DNA from: Hyphomonadaceae bacterium
GTDB lineage: Bacteria > Pseudomonadota > Alphaproteobacteria > Caulobacterales > Aquidulcibacteraceae
Direction: 5' to 3'
DNA: 64,000 bases
Assembly: GCA_019753105.1 (NCBI GenBank)
Contig: JAIELJ010000006.1
Coordinates: 124,001 to 188,000, forward strand
In this document: positions 9,280-18,575 of the stretch, piece by piece
Layout: each line of letters begins with the position of its first letter
Position numbering within the stretch: position 1 is the first letter of the stretch
Notes under the pieces: generated by a model
Told to the model about the DNA's origin: nothing
What the model saw: only the letters and a program-made list of their open reading frames with translations
Database searches by the model: none
Position numbers and translations under genes: made by a program

Positions 9280-11067
9280 CTAATAAACCCGCTTCTTCGG
9301 TGGGATCGGCTCTACTTCGTTGGTCATCGTGTTTGAATGAACAGGCCGATAATCGATCTTCGCTTCGCCGGTTTTGAGATCGAGCCAAGCGAGTGTGTGC
9401 TTCATCCAGTTCACGTCGTCGCGATCGGGATAATCTTCTCGCGCGTGGGCGCCGCGTGACTCGGTGCGGTTGGCGCCGCCTGCGACGGTGACGACGGCTT
9501 GGCCGAGCAGATTGTCGAACTCAAGCGTCTCGACCAGATCAGTGTTCCAGATCATCGAGCGATCGGTGACGCGCACATCCGGCGCCTCGGCCCAGAGCTT
9601 CTTCATGCGCTCGACGCCTTCGTTCAACACCGGCCCAGTGCGATAGACAGCGCAAGTATCTTGCATCGTGCGCTGCATCTTGTCGCGGAGCTTGGCGGTT
9701 GGCGTTTTGCCATTGGCATTTCGGAAGCGATCGAAGCGCGCGAGGTGATCGTCGCCCGCGCCCTTCGGTAGCGTCGGCTGCGAAGCGTTGACTTCCAACT
9801 TCTCGCCACAGCGCAGGCCGACAGCACGGCCGAAGACGACCAAGTCGATCAGCGAGTTCGACCCCAATCGATTGGCGCCGTGCACTGAAACGCACGCCGC
9901 TTCACCCACAGCCATCAAGCCCGGCACGACGCTATCGGGGTCAGCGCCGACCTTGGTCAGCACTTCGCCGTGATAGTTCGTGGGGATGCCGCCCATATTG
10001 TAGTGCACCGTTGGCAGCACCGGGATCGGCTGACGCGTAACATCAACGCCCGCGAAAACCTTGGCGCTTTCGGAAATGCCAGGCAGGCGCTCGTGCAGGA
10101 TTTTCGGATCGAGGTGATCGAGGTAGAGATTGATGTGGTCCTTGTTGGGACCAACACCACGTCCATCGCGGATTTCCATTGTCATGGCGCGCGAGACCAT
10201 GTCGCGCGGCGCGAGATCCTTCACGGTCGGCGCGTAGCGCTCCATGAAGCGCTCGCCGTTTGAATTCGTGAGATAGCCGCCCTCGCCGCGCGCGCCCTCA
10301 GTGATGAGGCAGCCCGCGGGGAAAATACCGGTCGGGTGGAATTGCACGAATTCCATGTCTTGCAGTGGCAAGCCAGCGCGCAGAACCATCGCGCCGCCAT
10401 CGCCGGTGCAGGTGTGTGCGCTCGTGCAAGAGAGATAAGCGCGGCCATAACCACCGGTGGCGAGCACAACCGTTTGTGCGCGGAAGCGATGCAGTGTGCC
10501 GTCATCGAGCTTCCAGGCCGTCACGCCACGGCAGACGCCATTGTCCATAATGAGATCGAGCGCGAAGTACTCGATGAAGAAATCGACGCTGTGGCGCAGC
10601 GATTGGCCATACATGGTGTGCAGCATGGCGTGACCGGTGCGGTCAGCCGCAGCGCACGTGCGCTGCACCGGCGCTTCGCCATAATTGCGCGTCATGCCGC
10701 CGAAGGCGCGCTGATAGATCTTGCCTTCTTCGGTGCGCGAGAACGGCACGCCCCAGTGTTCAAGTTCATAAACGGCAGCCGGCGCGTTGCGCGTGAGGTA
10801 CTCGATCGCGTCTTGGTCACCCAGCCAGTCCGAACCCTTCACGGTATCGAACATGTGCCACTGCCAGTGATCCTCGCCCATATTGCCGAGCGCTGCCGAG
10901 ATGCCGCCTTGGGCGGCGACGGTGTGCGAGCGCGTCGGGAAAACTTTGCTGACGCAGGCCGTCTTCAAGCCTGCTTGTGCGGCGCCGAGGGCAGCGCGCA
11001 AACCCGAACCGCCCGCGCCGACAACAACGACGTCAAACGTATGATCGACCCAAGTGTAAGCGGCCAA
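9280..11067 (-). CDS. sdhA: succinate dehydrogenase flavoprotein subunit SdhA
   Basis: The 595-residue protein has the FAD-binding start [21 protein letters not shown], the covalent-FAD histidine region SHTVAAQGG, and the active-site segments [21 protein letters not shown] and [16 protein letters not shown], all in family order. It oxidises succinate to fumarate at the cytoplasmic face of complex II. It is four bases downstream of sdhD on the same strand. The length is normal for SdhA (about 590-600 residues). Confidence 0.98.
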   Translation of the reverse strand: MAAYTWVDHTFDVVVVGAGGSGLRAALGAAQAGLKTACVSKVFPTRSHTVAAQGGISAALGNMGEDHWQWHMFDTVKGSDWLGDQDAIEYLTRNAPAAVYELEHWGVPFSRTEEGKIYQRAFGGMTRNYGEAPVQRTCAAADRTGHAMLHTMYGQSLRHSVDFFIEYFALDLIMDNGVCRGVTAWKLDDGTLHRFRAQTVVLATGGYGRAYLSCTSAHTCTGDGGAMVLRAGLPLQDMEFVQFHPTGIFPAGCLITEGARGEGGYLTNSNGERFMERYAPTVKDLAPRDMVSRAMTMEIRDGRGVGPNKDHINLYLDHLDPKILHERLPGISESAKVFAGVDVTRQPIPVLPTVHYNMGGIPTNYHGEVLTKVGADPDSVVPGLMAVGEAACVSVHGANRLGSNSLIDLVVFGRAVGLRCGEKLEVNASQPTLPKGAGDDHLARFDRFRNANGKTPTAKLRDKMQRTMQDTCAVYRTGPVLNEGVERMKKLWAEAPDVRVTDRSMIWNTDLVETLEFDNLLGQAVVTVAGGANRTESRGAHAREDYPDRDDVNWMKHTLAWLDLKTGEAKIDYRPVHSNTMTNEVEPIPPKKRVY

Positions 11068-11071
11068 GGCG

Positions 11072-11467
11072 TCAGGCTCCGAAATTGACGAGCAGCACGG
11101 CGAAGATAGCGCCGGCGGCGAGAACGGTCAGGCCGAAGCCGTTGAGCAGCATCAGCGTGATTTTGGTGAAGGGCTTCAGGATGTAGTCGACGATCACTTC
11201 CTGCATGCCGAGCGCCATATGATAGAACGACACCGTGACAAGCAGGATGACGCCTATGGCGTTTACGGGGTCGGTGAGGAAATCGATCACCGACGTGTAA
11301 GACGGGCCGATCGAAAGCGCGGCGTTGAAAACGAACCAAGGCGCCAGGACCGCGAGCGCGATGCCGGTCCAGCGCGAGGCGATGAAGTGGCCGGTGCCCT
11401 CGCCCGACGCGCCATGATGGCGCACGCGGCCGAGCGGGGTGCGCATCGAGTTTTGCGGTCCGCTCAT
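11072..11467 (-). CDS. sdhD: succinate dehydrogenase membrane anchor SdhD
   Basis: The start at 11467 ([19 protein letters not shown]) overlaps the sdhC stop by 4 nt. Three hydrophobic spans follow, with the haem-ligand region [16 protein letters not shown] that is characteristic of alphaproteobacterial SdhD. With SdhC it anchors the complex and forms the quinone and haem b site. It is followed directly by sdhA. Confidence 0.93.
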   Translation of the reverse strand: MSGPQNSMRTPLGRVRHHGASGEGTGHFIASRWTGIALAVLAPWFVFNAALSIGPSYTSVIDFLTDPVNAIGVILLVTVSFYHMALGMQEVIVDYILKPFTKITLMLLNGFGLTVLAAGAIFAVLLVNFGA

Positions 11468-11868
11468 TGGAGGCCTCCGAACGTGAGCAACGCCCACAAG
11501 CCGATCGGCACAGCGACGGCGAAGAGAATGGCGAACCAGGCGGTGAGGTCAGCGTCGCCCGGGTTCAGCCCTGCGCCAGTGTCAAACACGAGGTGTCGAA
11601 TGCCGTTGGCGAGGTGATAGGCGAGCGCCGCAACCACGAGATAGAGCGCGACCTGCCCTAGCGGCGACAGCAGCACCGCCATCAGCGGCTCGTACATTTC
11701 GGGACCAGCGGCAGCGGCCATTAGCCAAAGCGCGAAGACCAGCGCGGCCCCATAGAGCGCCACGCCCGTCGCGCGGTGTAAGATCGAACTCGCCATCGTG
11801 ACGTGCCAGCGCCAGATCGAGACGTGTGGCGAAAGCGGTCGATTTTGCGGGCTAGGCGCTCCGGCCAT
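11464..11868 (-). CDS. sdhC: succinate dehydrogenase cytochrome b556 subunit SdhC
   Basis: I chose the ATG at 11868 (MAGAPSPQNRPLSPHVSIW), since the SdhC signature RPLSPH-x-IWRW starts just after it and an AGAGG sequence precedes it. A longer in-frame start at 11982 exists but adds a poorly supported 38-residue tail. The family signature SSILHRATGVAL is present, and the haem-ligand histidine is in LAYHLANGIRHL. There are three membrane segments. It is the first gene of sdhCDA. Confidence 0.93.
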   Translation of the reverse strand: MAGAPSPQNRPLSPHVSIWRWHVTMASSILHRATGVALYGAALVFALWLMAAAAGPEMYEPLMAVLLSPLGQVALYLVVAALAYHLANGIRHLVFDTGAGLNPGDADLTAWFAILFAVAVPIGLWALLTFGGLQ

Positions 11869-12010
11869 TCGGGCCTCTTGCTCTTGATAAGGGTACGGAA
11901 TCTGACGGGGCGGACCATGGTCGCCGCCGCCCTTGGCGTCAACCGAAGCTATTGCCGCATTTGGCTTGAGCGTCCCGCTCACCTAGCTTGTCGGCTTGGG
12001 AGGACAGGCC

Positions 12011-12598
12011 ATGGACTATTTGCTGCTGGCGCGCGTGAGCAAGCTTGTAGGCTTGATCGGCTTCCTGCTGCCTTGGGTCACGGTTTCGTGCTCCGGCAAC
12101 GTGATTCTCGAGGCGACTGGCCTGCAGCTGATGACGGGCGACCCGCAACCGGCCGGCATGCTCGAAGGCGCCGACCGGAGCGAAATGGACGATGCCGAAC
12201 CGGCTATAGGCGTCATCCTGGCGTGCGCGGCTGCCGTCGTGGGCCTCGGACTGAGCTTCGTTCTAAAGAACAAACAGGCCGCGGCGGCGATCCTCGCTGG
12301 CGCGGTACTGACGATCGGGCTCTCCTACTTCAGCATCGAGAACATGCGTTCGGAGATGACGCGCCAGCTGAACGAGCAACAAGCCGAGGCGCCAACCGAA
12401 GATAACCCGCTCTTCCCGGCCGAACAGCAGCGCGCCATGGCCCGCGCCATGGCGAACGCGATCCGCATCGAAGAGGAAGAAGGCTTCCTGCTGACGATCG
12501 GCGGTATGGGCGTGGCGGGAATTCTGGCGCTGATCGTGCTCGCGGGCGCAGGTGGAGCGCAGCGCAAACCCCACGAAGCGGAAGCGCCCTCGCCTTAG
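12011..12598 (+). CDS. membrane protein of unknown function (195 aa)
   Basis: The ATG at 12011 has a GGGAGG site 7 nt upstream. The protein begins MDYLLLARVSKLVGLIG with a first membrane span, then two central spans (about 70-85 and 92-110), an acidic and Gln-rich cytoplasmic or periplasmic stretch (about 118-155), and a last span (about 163-182). The domain pattern does not match a family I recognise. It diverges from sdhC and converges with the mesaconyl-CoA hydratase gene, overlapping its end by 4 nt. Confidence 0.7.
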   Translation: MDYLLLARVSKLVGLIGFLLPWVTVSCSGNVILEATGLQLMTGDPQPAGMLEGADRSEMDDAEPAIGVILACAAAVVGLGLSFVLKNKQAAAAILAGAVLTIGLSYFSIENMRSEMTRQLNEQQAEAPTEDNPLFPAEQQRAMARAMANAIRIEEEEGFLLTIGGMGVAGILALIVLAGAGGAQRKPHEAEAPSP

Positions 12599-13638
12599 CG
12601 TTTCGGAATCGCTGCCCAGTAGTCGAAATCGAGAACGACGTTTTCGTCGTAGGCGCCATCCTCGCCCTTGAAGGCGAAATCTTTTGCTGGTTTGTTCTTG
12701 AGCGCCACGAGCCGCAAGCGCAACGCGCCGGCTTCGCCTAAGTCTTCTTTGTCCAGCACTTCCGACCACGCATAGAGCGTGTCGCCGGCGAACAGCGGGT
12801 TCACGTGGCGGCCGCCATTGATGCCGAGCATCAGCTGTGCGTTGGCGAGGCCATTGAACGAAAGCGCACGCGCGATCGAAATGGTGACGCCGCCATAGAT
12901 GAGCCGCTTGCCGAAGCGCGAGCCTTGCTGACCGAACGCATCGAAATGCACTTTCGCGGTGTTCTGATAGAGACGCGTCGCGATCTGATGCTCGGCCTCC
13001 TCCACAGTCATGCCATCGACGTGATCGATCTTCTCGCCGATCTCGTAATCTTGATAGCGATATGGTGAGCCGGCGAGCCCATCGTCGTAGCCGCTGAAAT
13101 CGAGCGCAGGCGGCAGCACGAGTTCGCTCGATGAGACGAGCGCCGCGGGCGTCTTCGGCGGCGCATCGGTCACAGGCGCGCTTTCATCGCGCTTATTGAC
13201 CATCACCCAGCGCACATAAGAGAGCACCGGGACTTCTTCTTGATTGAAACCGGTCGTGCGCACGGTGACGACGCCGGTCTTGCCGTTCGAGTTCTGCTTG
13301 ACGCCAAGGACTTCAGAGACGGCGTTCAGCGTGTCGCCGGGATAGACGGGCGCGAGAAAGCGCCCCTCGGCATAACCAAGATTGGCGACGGCGTTCAGCG
13401 AAATGTCCGGCACGGTTTTGCCGAACACAGTGTGAAACACGAGCAGTGGATCGATCGGCGCGCCGGGCAGCCCGCAATTCTGCGCGAAGCTGTCGGCTGA
13501 GAACATCGCGTGGCGCGCGCCGGTCAGCGCGATGTTGAGCGCAGCATCCGCCTCCGACAGCGTGCGCGGCGTCGCGTGATTGATCACGTCGCCTTGGCGG
13601 AAGTCTTCGAGGAAATTGCCAGGATTGGATTTGGTCAT
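12595..13638 (-). CDS. mch: mesaconyl-CoA (2-methylfumaryl-CoA) hydratase, MaoC-like
   Basis: The 347-residue protein is a double hot-dog MaoC-type hydratase. The motifs GKTVPDISLNAVANLGYAEG, FLAPVYPGDTL and NSNGKTGVV match mesaconyl-CoA hydratases of the ethylmalonyl-CoA pathway, where the enzyme interconverts mesaconyl-CoA and beta-methylmalyl-CoA. A second hot-dog region has RLIYGGVTISIARALSFNG. Its ATG overlaps the stop of an 83-codon gene, which in turn follows a CoA-lyase gene, so the three form one unit. The neighbouring CitE-type enzyme could act on the product. Assignment by family memory is strong but untested. Confidence 0.85.
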   Translation of the reverse strand: MTKSNPGNFLEDFRQGDVINHATPRTLSEADAALNIALTGARHAMFSADSFAQNCGLPGAPIDPLLVFHTVFGKTVPDISLNAVANLGYAEGRFLAPVYPGDTLNAVSEVLGVKQNSNGKTGVVTVRTTGFNQEEVPVLSYVRWVMVNKRDESAPVTDAPPKTPAALVSSSELVLPPALDFSGYDDGLAGSPYRYQDYEIGEKIDHVDGMTVEEAEHQIATRLYQNTAKVHFDAFGQQGSRFGKRLIYGGVTISIARALSFNGLANAQLMLGINGGRHVNPLFAGDTLYAWSEVLDKEDLGEAGALRLRLVALKNKPAKDFAFKGEDGAYDENVVLDFDYWAAIPKR

Positions 13639-13886
13639 TCGGGTGGCAGCGACGCTAGTTTCTTCTCAAGCAGATTCTTGAGGACGCGCATTTGCGGCAC
13701 ACCGAGTTGGAAGCTCTGACTGATCTTTCCAGGCATGTCGCGTGAGGATCTACCATAAGTGTCGATCTGCAGTATCAAACGATCGTCCGCTTCCGTCGCA
13801 AAGAAAAAGAACTCCGCCTCGATTTCATCGTGCTTCTTGGGGCTTACCGGAGCACTCTTCTCGGAGAGCTTTGTAACAAACGCCAT
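13635..13886 (-). CDS. conserved hypothetical protein (83 aa) between two ethylmalonyl-CoA-type genes
   Basis: This small soluble protein has a beta-rich centre (FFFFATEADDRLILQIDTYGRSSRDMPGKISQSFQL) and a helical end (LKNLLEKKL). The stop overlaps the start of the hydratase gene by 4 nt and the start follows the CoA-lyase stop by 1 nt, so it is very probably translated as part of the operon. The function is not known. There is no signal peptide, membrane segment or metal-binding motif. Confidence 0.7.
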   Translation of the reverse strand: MAFVTKLSEKSAPVSPKKHDEIEAEFFFFATEADDRLILQIDTYGRSSRDMPGKISQSFQLGVPQMRVLKNLLEKKLASLPPE

Positions 13887-13887
13887 C

Positions 13888-14763
13888 CTATCCTCCTAAT
13901 GCCTCGATCGCCTCAGCCACACCGACAACACGCTTCGCCTCTTCCAAGTGGAGCAACTCCGTCATCTTCCCATCGACCTTGATCACGCCCTTGCCTGCAT
14001 TCTCGGGCAGCGCGAACGCGTCGATCACAGCGCGGGCGCGGGAGACTTCTTCCGGCGTTGGCGCGAAAACGGTGTTGCAGGCCTCGATCTGGCTTGGATG
14101 GATGAGCGTTTTGCCGTCGAAGCCGAACTCTAAGCCTTGGCGGCACTCGGCTTCGAAACCGGCTTGATCGGCGATGTCGTTATAGACGCCGTCGATTGCG
14201 GTGAGCCCTTCGGCGCGGGCGGCGGTAACGGCGAGTGAAAGCGGGGCGAAGAAGGCGGCGCGATTGGCGCCTGCGCGGGCGCGGGTTTCTTTTGCGAGGT
14301 CGTTCAGGCCCATGACGAATACGGAGAGGCGCGTGCCTTTTGCGGCAGCGGCGATCTCTGCAAGATTCAAAATTGCGCGCGGCGTTTCGATCATGATCCA
14401 GAGCGCTGCGTGCGCTGGAAAGCCCGCCGCCGTCATCGCGGCGTCGAGCGTTCGCACTTCTTCGGCGCTTTCCACCTTCGGCGCGAGCAAACCATCCGGG
14501 CCCGCAGGCCCAGCAGCGGCGATGTCGTCCCGACCCCACGGCGTCGCCAGCGCGTTGCAGCGGATAATCACCTCGCGCTTTCCGTAACCGCCGGCTTTCA
14601 CCGCAGCGGCGACTTGCGCACGCGCGTCAGCCTTCGCCTCAGGTGCTACGGAATCTTCCAAGTCGAGCAGCAAAACGTCGGCGGGAAGCGTCTTCGCCTT
14701 CTCCAGCGCTTTCGCATTGGCCCCCGGCATATAGAGGCAGGAGCGGCGCGGGCGTGCGGTCAT
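13888..14763 (-). CDS. CitE-family CoA lyase (malyl-CoA lyase or malyl-CoA thioesterase type)
   Basis: The 291-residue TIM-barrel protein has the HpcH/HpaI-CitE features: RRSCLYMPGANAKALEKA at the start, LLLDLEDSVAP for the metal and substrate site, IRCNAL, a second acidic ligand in WIMIETPRAILNL, and GFDGKTLIHPSQIE. These enzymes cleave or make malyl-CoA-type esters with Mg2+. The length (291) is closer to the thioesterase or short lyase forms than to the 310-325 residues of Mcl1, so the exact reaction is uncertain. The position before mesaconyl-CoA hydratase supports a role in the ethylmalonyl-CoA pathway. Confidence 0.8.
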   Translation of the reverse strand: MTARPRRSCLYMPGANAKALEKAKTLPADVLLLDLEDSVAPEAKADARAQVAAAVKAGGYGKREVIIRCNALATPWGRDDIAAAGPAGPDGLLAPKVESAEEVRTLDAAMTAAGFPAHAALWIMIETPRAILNLAEIAAAAKGTRLSVFVMGLNDLAKETRARAGANRAAFFAPLSLAVTAARAEGLTAIDGVYNDIADQAGFEAECRQGLEFGFDGKTLIHPSQIEACNTVFAPTPEEVSRARAVIDAFALPENAGKGVIKVDGKMTELLHLEEAKRVVGVAEAIEALGG

Positions 14764-14835
14764 TGCGGGTATCTCTTGCTTGGCGGCGCTGGGGCTGCGA
14801 GATTCGCCTTCGCGCTATTCGAGGTTTCTAGCCGC

Positions 14836-15669
14836 GTGAAGACTGTTCTGTCGATCCAGAGCCAAGTGGCTGGCGCGCGCGTCGGCAATTCGGTCGCAGC
14901 CTTCGCGATGGAGCGGCTGGGCGTGCGCGTGTTTCAGCTGCCGACGACGATTCTCGGCCGCCGTCCCGACCACGGCGCGCCCGGCGGCGGCGCTCTCCCC
15001 GCGGCAACCTTAGCTTCAATTCTCGACGGCCTCGCCGAAGACGGGCTCTTTGCCGAGATCGACGCTGTGCTCAGCGGCTATCTCGGCCAAGCCGATCATG
15101 CTGCCGTCATTGTGGATGCGGTTACGCGCATCAAAGCCGCCAACCCGAAGGCGCTCTTCATTTGCGATCCGGTGCTTGGCGATGAGGGCAAGCTCTTCGT
15201 CAGCGAAGGCATCGCCGATGCGGTGATGAATGGTCTCGTCCCACATGCCGATTGGCTCATGCCGAACGCGTTTGAACTCGGCCTGCTGACGGGCGCGACA
15301 ATTGACGGGCTTGAGACAGCGCGCAAAGCGGCGCGCCGGATCGGCAAACCGGTTCTGGTCTCCTCGATCCGCACGGCGATCGGCCTGGGCAATCTCTTGT
15401 GCGCGCCGCAGAGCGAATGGTTTTGCGAAACAGCGCGCCTGCCCCGCGCGCCGAAGGGTACGGGCGACCTGCTTTCCGCACTCTATGTCGGCCGCCGTGT
15501 ACGCGGCGATGCGCCGGCGATTGCGCTCGAGGGCGCGACGGGCTCGGTGTACGACGTGATCGTTCGCTCACTCGCGGCGGAGAGCGAGGACTTGCTGCTG
15601 CCGGGTGCGCAAGACGTGCTTTCCGATCCCGTAACCTGGCCGCGCGCGCGCTCGTTGGAGCTGACGTGA
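14836..15669 (+). CDS. pdxY: pyridoxal kinase
   Basis: The GTG start at 14836 gives (M)KTVLSIQSQVAGARVGNSV, which is the PdxK/PdxY N-terminal signature. The ribokinase-fold motifs follow: CDPVLGDEGKLF, ADWLMPNAFELGLLTG, and the anion-hole and catalytic-Asp motif GTGD in PKGTGDLLSALYVG. The enzyme phosphorylates pyridoxal in B6 salvage. The product is 277 residues. Its TGA overlaps the ATG of the next gene by one base (TGATG). Confidence 0.9.
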   Translation: MKTVLSIQSQVAGARVGNSVAAFAMERLGVRVFQLPTTILGRRPDHGAPGGGALPAATLASILDGLAEDGLFAEIDAVLSGYLGQADHAAVIVDAVTRIKAANPKALFICDPVLGDEGKLFVSEGIADAVMNGLVPHADWLMPNAFELGLLTGATIDGLETARKAARRIGKPVLVSSIRTAIGLGNLLCAPQSEWFCETARLPRAPKGTGDLLSALYVGRRVRGDAPAIALEGATGSVYDVIVRSLAAESEDLLLPGAQDVLSDPVTWPRARSLELT

Positions 15670-16775
15670 TGGCGGACGGTTACGTAGCGCCGGGCTTCGA
15701 ACGCGTGCGTGAGACTTTTGATGCTGGGCTTGCAGAAGAGCTTGGCGCAGGGCTTGCGGTCGTGCGCGATGGCGAGGTCGTCGTCGACATCTGGGGCGGC
15801 TGGTTCAATCGCGAACAGACAAAGCCTTGGGCGCAAGACACGATTGTTCCGGTCTATTCGACGACCAAGGGCGTGAGTGCGCTGATCATTGCGATGCTCG
15901 CCGATCAGGGCTTGTTGGACTATGACGCCGCGACCGCGTCGCTGTGGCCCGCGTTCGGCGCGCAGAGCAAAGACCGCGTCACGATCAGGCAAACGCTGGC
16001 GCATCAAGCCGGCGTCCCCGGCTTTCTCGCACCGATCGATCCCGATCTATGGCTCGATCCGCCGGCGTGCGCTGAAGCGATCGCAGCGCTTGCGCCACTC
16101 TGGCCGCCTGGAAGCGCCAGCGGCTATCATCCACTCACCTGGGGCTACATCGCGGGCCATATCGCGCAACGCGCGGCGGGCCGCTCGCTCGGCACAATAT
16201 TGCGCGAAGATATATGCGAGCCGCTTGGCATCGACTTCCGCATCGGCACGCCGGAAAGCGAACACCCGCGCTGCGCAGAGATGAAGAAGCCGACCAAAGC
16301 GGGCGAGTTCGGCGAGATCACACCGCCGCGCAAGGCGGCGTTCTTTTCGAAGTGGGCCGCACCCGTGCGCGGCTCGACACAATGGCGCAAGATCGAGATC
16401 CCTTCGGCCAACGGCCATGGCACAGCGCTTGGCGTTGCCCGCTTGTATGAAGCGTACACAACGGGTGGCATGATTGGCGGCATGCGTGTGCTGAGCCAGG
16501 AAGGCTTCGACAATCTGACGCGCCGGGTGTGGAAGGGCGACGATCTAGTACTGCCGTTCAATGTCGATTGGCGCGCGGGGATCATCGGCAATTCTAACAG
16601 ACTCTACGGGCCGAACCTTGAAGCCTTCGGGCACTCGGGCGCTGGCGGCTCAGTCGGCTTCGGCGATCCGGTGGCGGGCGTGTCCGTCGGCTATGTGATG
16701 AACAAACAATCGCATCACATTATGGGCGATCCGCGCTCGCTGGCGCTGATCGACGCGATCTATTCATGCTTATGA
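15669..16775 (+). CDS. beta-lactamase-fold serine hydrolase (EstB/family VIII type)
   Basis: The 368-residue protein has the S-x-x-K nucleophile Ser64-Thr-Thr-Lys67 in VYSTTKG, a tyrosine motif near GYHPLTWGY, and a C-terminal HSGAGGSVGFGDP box equivalent to the third class C motif. No signal peptide is seen, so it is probably a cytoplasmic esterase rather than a secreted beta-lactamase. It is translationally linked to pdxY upstream and to the GT87-type gene downstream. Confidence 0.85.
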   Translation: MADGYVAPGFERVRETFDAGLAEELGAGLAVVRDGEVVVDIWGGWFNREQTKPWAQDTIVPVYSTTKGVSALIIAMLADQGLLDYDAATASLWPAFGAQSKDRVTIRQTLAHQAGVPGFLAPIDPDLWLDPPACAEAIAALAPLWPPGSASGYHPLTWGYIAGHIAQRAAGRSLGTILREDICEPLGIDFRIGTPESEHPRCAEMKKPTKAGEFGEITPPRKAAFFSKWAAPVRGSTQWRKIEIPSANGHGTALGVARLYEAYTTGGMIGGMRVLSQEGFDNLTRRVWKGDDLVLPFNVDWRAGIIGNSNRLYGPNLEAFGHSGAGGSVGFGDPVAGVSVGYVMNKQSHHIMGDPRSLALIDAIYSCL

Positions 16776-17923
16776 GCCGCCGCGCGCTGGAGATCGGCGC
16801 GATTGGCGTGACTTTGGCTTTGCTGGCGACGTTCGCGCATCTGCTCTCGCAGGCAAACGGCATGGTGCTCGCCAATGGCCAGCCCGTATTCGGCGACTTC
16901 ATCGCCTTCTGGAGCGGCGGTCGCGCCGCGCTTGAAGGGCATGTTGCCGACGTTCACACACGCGCGCTGATCGAGCAGTATCACCAGCAAGCTGCGCCCG
17001 GCGTGCAGTTCACAGCGCCATGGAATTCGCCGCCGACGTTTTTGCTCATCGCATCGGCGCTCGCTGTTCTGCCCTATCCCGCCGCAGCGCTGACATTCCT
17101 CGCACTTGGCGCTGCGCTCTACGCCGCAGCGGCGCGGGCGATTCTGCCGGACACGCGGGCGATGATATTCGCGCTGACTGTTCCCGCAGCGGTCTACCAC
17201 ATTGGCTCCGTGCAGACCGGCCTGGTGATCGCCGGCGTCTCTGGCCTCGCGTTTGTGATGCTCGACAAGCGGCCGCTTGCGGCAGGCGCACTTGTTGGCA
17301 TGCTCGCGATCAAGCCGCATTTGGCGCTGCTTTGGCCGCTGATGCTGGCGCTCTCGGGCCGGTGGCGCGCGTTTGCGGCGGCGGCGGCGAGCACGCTCTG
17401 CTTTGTCGCGCTGGCGGGCTTTGTTTTTGGTTTCGACGCGTATCCACGCTTTCTGGAGAATCTCGGCGCGACGCAGAATCTCGTCAGCAGCCAGCTGATC
17501 ACGACGCCCGCTTATGCGAGCCTTTATGCAAGCCTGCTCCAACTCGGCGCGCCTCAGACGATCGCTCTTGGCATACATGGCGCCGCGGCACTGATCGCGC
17601 TCTTCATCGCTGCCAGAGTCTTTCGCTATCGCGATCGCGCCGTCGCAGGTGCTGCGCTCTGCGCGGCGACATTAATCGTCCTGCCCTATTCTTTCTTTTA
17701 CGACTTCACGCTGCTCGCAATTGGCGCTGCACTGCTCGGCGCGCCGCGAACCAATCTCGAGCGCGCGGCAATGATTGCCGCATGGGGCGCGGGGCTGTCT
17801 TTGCCGCTCAGCTACGCGCTGCCGCTGCCCTATTGCGCCGCCGCCGCTTGGCTCGTCCTGTTGGCCGCTAGCGTGCGTGCAGGAAACGGGGCGCTGCGCC
17901 ACGCGCCAGCACTACAGCCGTGA
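16766..17923 (+). CDS. GT87-type (DUF2029) polytopic membrane glycosyltransferase
   Basis: The 385-residue protein has about ten membrane spans. It carries the family's early acidic motif DFIAFWSGGRAAL followed by a periplasmic loop and PWNSPPTFLL. Later it has AIKPHLALLWPL and LPYSFFYDFTLL, typical of GT87 polyprenyl-phosphate-sugar mannosyltransferases. Two ATGs are possible, at 16766 and at 16772; the latter forms an ATGA overlap with the upstream stop. The acceptor is unknown. The 3' end overlaps the convergent phosphatase gene by 56 bp. Confidence 0.8.
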   Translation: MLMSRRALEIGAIGVTLALLATFAHLLSQANGMVLANGQPVFGDFIAFWSGGRAALEGHVADVHTRALIEQYHQQAAPGVQFTAPWNSPPTFLLIASALAVLPYPAAALTFLALGAALYAAAARAILPDTRAMIFALTVPAAVYHIGSVQTGLVIAGVSGLAFVMLDKRPLAAGALVGMLAIKPHLALLWPLMLALSGRWRAFAAAAASTLCFVALAGFVFGFDAYPRFLENLGATQNLVSSQLITTPAYASLYASLLQLGAPQTIALGIHGAAALIALFIAARVFRYRDRAVAGAALCAATLIVLPYSFFYDFTLLAIGAALLGAPRTNLERAAMIAAWGAGLSLPLSYALPLPYCAAAAWLVLLAASVRAGNGALRHAPALQP

Positions 17924-18575
17924 GCGGACCGCCATAGCAAGCGCCGGTATCGACATTGATGCGGCGCGGATTGACGTGCGGCTCGAAGTCGGAAGTAGGC
18001 GTATGGCCGTGCACGACAACAAGGCCCTCAGTCTCCGCCCGTTTCGGCCAACGCCCGGGATCAAAGAATTTCGGCGAGCGCGTCCACATACGCACTTCAT
18101 CACTGCAAAGCGGAAACTTCGCTGGGTCGATGCCGCCATGAACAAAGACCAAGCGGCGCTCTTCGTCCTGAAACGTGACCGGCAGCTTATCGAGCCACGC
18201 TATATGCTCATCATCGATGGCCTCGCGCCAATCTCCATAATCGCCGTTGACGCGCTTGTAGGATGCGATCGTCTCGTCGCCGCCATTCTCAGCCCAGAAA
18301 TAGACGCCGGTCGAATCCCAGTTTCGGAACGCATTCAGCATCAGCTCTTCGTGATTGCCTCGCACGGTTACGGCTTCACCGGCTAAGGTTGCGCGCATCG
18401 CGCGGTCAACGACGGCGCGGCTATCTGGTCCGCGATCAATCAAGTCACCGAGATAGACAATCTTGTGCGCGCCGCCGATGCGGCGGGCGTCTTCGCGGAC
18501 ATACGTCAACAGCTCGTCGAGTTTTTCGATTTCGCCGTGAACATCGCCGATTGCGTAATAGATATAACCGCTCAT
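17868..18575 (-). CDS. PPP-family metallophosphatase (ApaH/PrpA-like)
   Basis: The 235-residue protein starts at the ATG at 18575, which overlaps the rarD stop (ATGA). The three phosphoesterase blocks are present in order: GDVHGEIEKL, GDLIDRGPDS and GNHEELML. The distal metal-binding histidines are in FVHGGIDP and VVVHGHTPT. It is a bimetal-dependent serine/threonine phosphatase or diadenosine tetraphosphatase-like hydrolase; the substrate cannot be told. Confidence 0.88.
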   Translation of the reverse strand: MSGYIYYAIGDVHGEIEKLDELLTYVREDARRIGGAHKIVYLGDLIDRGPDSRAVVDRAMRATLAGEAVTVRGNHEELMLNAFRNWDSTGVYFWAENGGDETIASYKRVNGDYGDWREAIDDEHIAWLDKLPVTFQDEERRLVFVHGGIDPAKFPLCSDEVRMWTRSPKFFDPGRWPKRAETEGLVVVHGHTPTSDFEPHVNPRRINVDTGACYGGPLTAVVLARGAAPRFLHAR

